Shown piece after piece: positions 31,135-33,098 of a stretch of DNA of 33,098 nucleotides (the first letter of the stretch is position 1; every line of letters starts with the position of its first letter). Position numbers and translations under genes: made by a program. The stretch lies in the NCBI GenBank assembly GCA_002428085.1, contig DJAA01000058.1:1-33098 (forward strand), given 5' to 3'. The notes under the pieces are model-generated. The model was not told the DNA's origin. It did no database searches and saw nothing but the letters and a program-made list of their open reading frames with translations. The DNA comes from Sulfurimonas sp. UBA6014. GTDB lineage: Bacteria; Campylobacterota; Campylobacteria; Campylobacterales; Sulfurimonadaceae.

Positions 31135-32118
31135 TTACAAGCTACTTTTTGGACTCACTTCAAGCTCATGCAAAGAGGAGAACATCCCACGCTCATACAT
31201 CTCTAGCGCTACTCTTCCTATCATGGCGGCATTGTCTGAGCAGTATTTGAGTTCACTCAGCAGCAGCGTCGCACCATAGGGTTTTAAGAGCTCTTCTATA
31301 CGTGCACGAAGATACATGTTCGCACTTGCACCTCCCACAATCGCAAAAACTTTTGGCGGCGTGTTTTGAAAATATTTTTTCAGCTTCTCCACAATATGCA
31401 TTGTAGCAACATGTTCAAAACTTGCAGCGATATTTTTATACTCTTCTTTGTCTGCTTTTTCGATGGCAAGTCTTACCCCATTTTTAAGTCCCGAGTACGA
31501 AAAAGCAAGTAGCGAAGATTGTTTGCCTTGAAGCGGAATGCTCAAAGGATATTTTTTTGCATCCCCATTTTTTGCAAGTGCCTCTATAAAAGGACCACCT
31601 GGATAACCAAGTCCCATCATTTTGGCAACTTTGTCAAAACTCTCTCCAAAACTATCATCCATACTTTTAGCAACTGTCTCTATTTCAATGAGACTTTTTA
31701 CCTCCATCACTTGCGTGTGCCCCCCTGAGACGAGCAAAACAGACAAAGGAAACTGTGTTGGCTTTTCTATAAACAAAGAGTAAATATGTCCCACCAAATG
31801 GTTCACCCCGATGAGAGGAATATGAAGAGCCACCGCGATAGCCTTTGCCATCGTAACTCCCTCAATGAGCGTCACGGCAAGCCCTGGAGTTACTGTCACC
31901 GCCACAGCTTTTAAATCTTTAAAATACGGTTTGCACTCTTCTAAGATTTTTGGCAGTGCCTCGGCATGAAGACGAGCCGCAAGCTCGGGAACAACCCCTC
32001 CATACATAGAATGCTCCAGCTCTTGAGATATTTTTTTATGAAAAAGCAGTTTATTTGTGGCGATTTCTGTAATCGCTATTGCACTGTCATCACATGAACT
32101 TTCTATGCTTAAAATCAT
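31135..32118 (-). CDS. tsaD: tRNA N6-adenosine threonylcarbamoyltransferase TsaD
   Basis: 327 residues, usual size. Transfers threonylcarbamoyl to A37 of ANN-decoding tRNAs (t6A), working with TsaB, TsaE and TsaC. Signatures: MILSIESSCDDSAIAI at the start, metal-binding His107 and His111 in GVNHLVGHIYS, LLVSGGHTQV, GYPGGPFIE, and the C-terminal KYCSDNAAMIGRV with the Asp that completes the metal site. The ATG overlaps the stop of the upstream DNA methyltransferase gene (ATGA), so its translation is coupled to an accessory-looking gene. Confidence 0.96.
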   Translation of the reverse strand: MILSIESSCDDSAIAITEIATNKLLFHKKISQELEHSMYGGVVPELAARLHAEALPKILEECKPYFKDLKAVAVTVTPGLAVTLIEGVTMAKAIAVALHIPLIGVNHLVGHIYSLFIEKPTQFPLSVLLVSGGHTQVMEVKSLIEIETVAKSMDDSFGESFDKVAKMMGLGYPGGPFIEALAKNGDAKKYPLSIPLQGKQSSLLAFSYSGLKNGVRLAIEKADKEEYKNIAASFEHVATMHIVEKLKKYFQNTPPKVFAIVGGASANMYLRARIEELLKPYGATLLLSELKYCSDNAAMIGRVALEMYERGMFSSLHELEVSPKSSL

Positions 32119-33098
32119 CTGTTTTTCTCCAAAATATGTAAATACTCCACCGTTGCATCGGCGGTATGATTTCTGCTGTCAGTTTTGTCAGCCTTAAATC
32201 TTTGGTACGCTTTAGTCCTCAAATCATACTTGCCGTGTCTCTCCATGATACCCCTCACCTCATCCTCACTCATGAGCCCTTCATTGTTGTAACTCAAAAA
32301 AATGTACTGAAACCTTGCATGATGTATCAACTCTTCAAAGCTCTCATGAACACTTTGTTTCTTGCAATAATCAGAACGGTTATACTCTCGCAGTCCCGTT
32401 TTACCTTTTGGTATAAAATCATCGTACTGAGTGATAGTGTTTAAGATGTGGTAATTCGCACTGTATTGCCTTTGGTTGTACGGAGGGTCAAGGTACAAAA
32501 TATCTCCGCTTATCTCTTTTATAAGCTCGTTGCTGTTTTTATTAAACACTTCATGCGTGTTTGCATCTTCACTAAAAGTCGCAGATTCAAGGAGGAGTTC
32601 TTTCTCTGCTGATTTTTTAATATGTTTTAAAAATGCACCATAAACCGAAGCCGTATTTGCAACTTTGTCCGCACTTTCAACCAAAGAAGCTAACAAAAAA
32701 TAGTACAAACTCTCATCAATAGCACCACTCTCTCTCCACTCTCTGATTTTGATTCGCATGGTGTCGATTTTTCTGCCGTTTTCATCACTAAAATACTGTC
32801 GCCCACTCCCGCTTCCCATACAGTAATTTTGATATATAAAACCCTCTTCTATCAAAGGCAAACTATTTAACTCTGCGATATATTTTTCTTTGTCTATGAT
32901 GGCTTTACTGTTTTGAATATAGTTTTTATTTAACACAAAACTATAATGCTCCAAGTCATTACTAATGACTTGTTTCACATCTTTTTTAAAAGTCCGCCCA
33001 ACTATCCCCGTTCCTGCAAAGATGTCACAAAAAACTTTTTGAGACAAGTCAGACCCGACCACTTTTTTTACCTCTTCTTCTATCCAAGAGGATAACTT
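32115..33098 (-). CDS. D12-class DNA adenine methyltransferase, N-terminus cut by the window
   Basis: At least 327 residues; the frame is open to the right edge, and KLSSWIEEEVKKVVG before the first possible internal GTG looks like the usual D12 N-terminal region, so the true start is outside. Motif I is FCDIFAGTGIVGRTF, an acidic ISNDLE follows, and the catalytic motif IV is DPPY in GDILYLDPPYNQRQYSANYH. D12 enzymes methylate N6 of adenine in short DNA sites (Dam/DpnM/HpaI-type families). The recognition site cannot be told. No restriction gene is seen on the tsaD side; the upstream side is not visible, so orphan or restriction-modification status is open. Confidence 0.88.
   Translation of the reverse strand, partial: KLSSWIEEEVKKVVGSDLSQKVFCDIFAGTGIVGRTFKKDVKQVISNDLEHYSFVLNKNYIQNSKAIIDKEKYIAELNSLPLIEEGFIYQNYCMGSGSGRQYFSDENGRKIDTMRIKIREWRESGAIDESLYYFLLASLVESADKVANTASVYGAFLKHIKKSAEKELLLESATFSEDANTHEVFNKNSNELIKEISGDILYLDPPYNQRQYSANYHILNTITQYDDFIPKGKTGLREYNRSDYCKKQSVHESFEELIHHARFQYIFLSYNNEGLMSEDEVRGIMERHGKYDLRTKAYQRFKADKTDSRNHTADATVEYLHILEKNR

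Noticed and set aside
1..33098. CRISPR arrays, tRNA or rRNA genes, insertion sequences, prophage genes
   Set aside because: No regularly spaced repeats, cloverleaf-like sequences, transposase or phage motifs were recognised anywhere in the window.

Overview
The window is AT-rich chromosomal DNA of a Campylobacterota (Epsilonproteobacteria) bacterium, most like a free-living Sulfurimonas-type organism. The evidence is the family content: a futalosine-route menaquinone gene (mqnD), fliQ directly next to murB, the block recA-eno-ftsB-like-AMIN protein, a TIGR04219-type outer membrane protein, and pseudopilins of the epsilon 'KKAFSLIELL' type. As I remember it, recA/eno divergent from fliQ-murB is also found in Campylobacter jejuni. 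No rRNA, tRNA, insertion sequence, prophage or CRISPR array was seen.

Layout. (1) 2-2366, + strand: the end of a surface-glycan cluster, with a partial HlpA-like sugar transferase, a methyltransferase with a Cys-rich N-terminus and a GT4 glycosyltransferase. (2) 2457-6514, +: two large lipoproteins, a PhoX/DUF839-type protein and a di-haem c-type cytochrome of unknown function, separated by a terminator hairpin and a 91-bp palindromic repeat. (3) 6515-16685, -: a type II secretion operon read as gspG - small ORF - pseudopilin - gspF - gspK - gspL - gspM - gspN-like - gspC - gspD - gspE - two pseudopilins, mostly joined by ATGA or longer overlaps. (4) 17088-19403, +: an exported DUF3015 protein and a DUF4105 protein that looks like an enzyme-plus-barrel outer membrane protein. 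(5) 19647-24709: a DedA-family protein, TrkH/TrkA potassium uptake (-), an EamA transporter, and the AMIN protein that begins the core block. (6) 24779-29489: FtsB-like, enolase and RecA (-), then MqnD, FliQ and MurB (+). (7) 29490-33098: a second copy of the palindromic repeat, then (-) an outer membrane protein, thiol peroxidase, TsaD and a partial D12-class DNA adenine methyltransferase.

How the parts may work together: the T2SS operon is tail-to-tail with the two large exported lipoproteins and next to two further exported proteins. The lipoproteins are therefore reasonable candidate cargo, although this is inference. The cytochrome and the DUF4105 protein each carry three D/E-X-N-X-S/T sequons of the kind used by PglB N-glycosylation, and the AMIN protein carries one. 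Several less usual signals are RNA-scale: a hairpin just after gspG, a 27-codon ORF with TAATG coupling inside the T2SS operon, a hairpin that buries the DUF4105 ribosome binding site, an 18-bp stem upstream of dedA, and a perfect 25-bp palindrome directly upstream of mqnD. I did not find a convincing wholly new multi-gene system; the best novelty candidates are the di-haem lipoprotein/PhoX-like pair, the T2SS-embedded small ORF and the dedA-upstream structured element.
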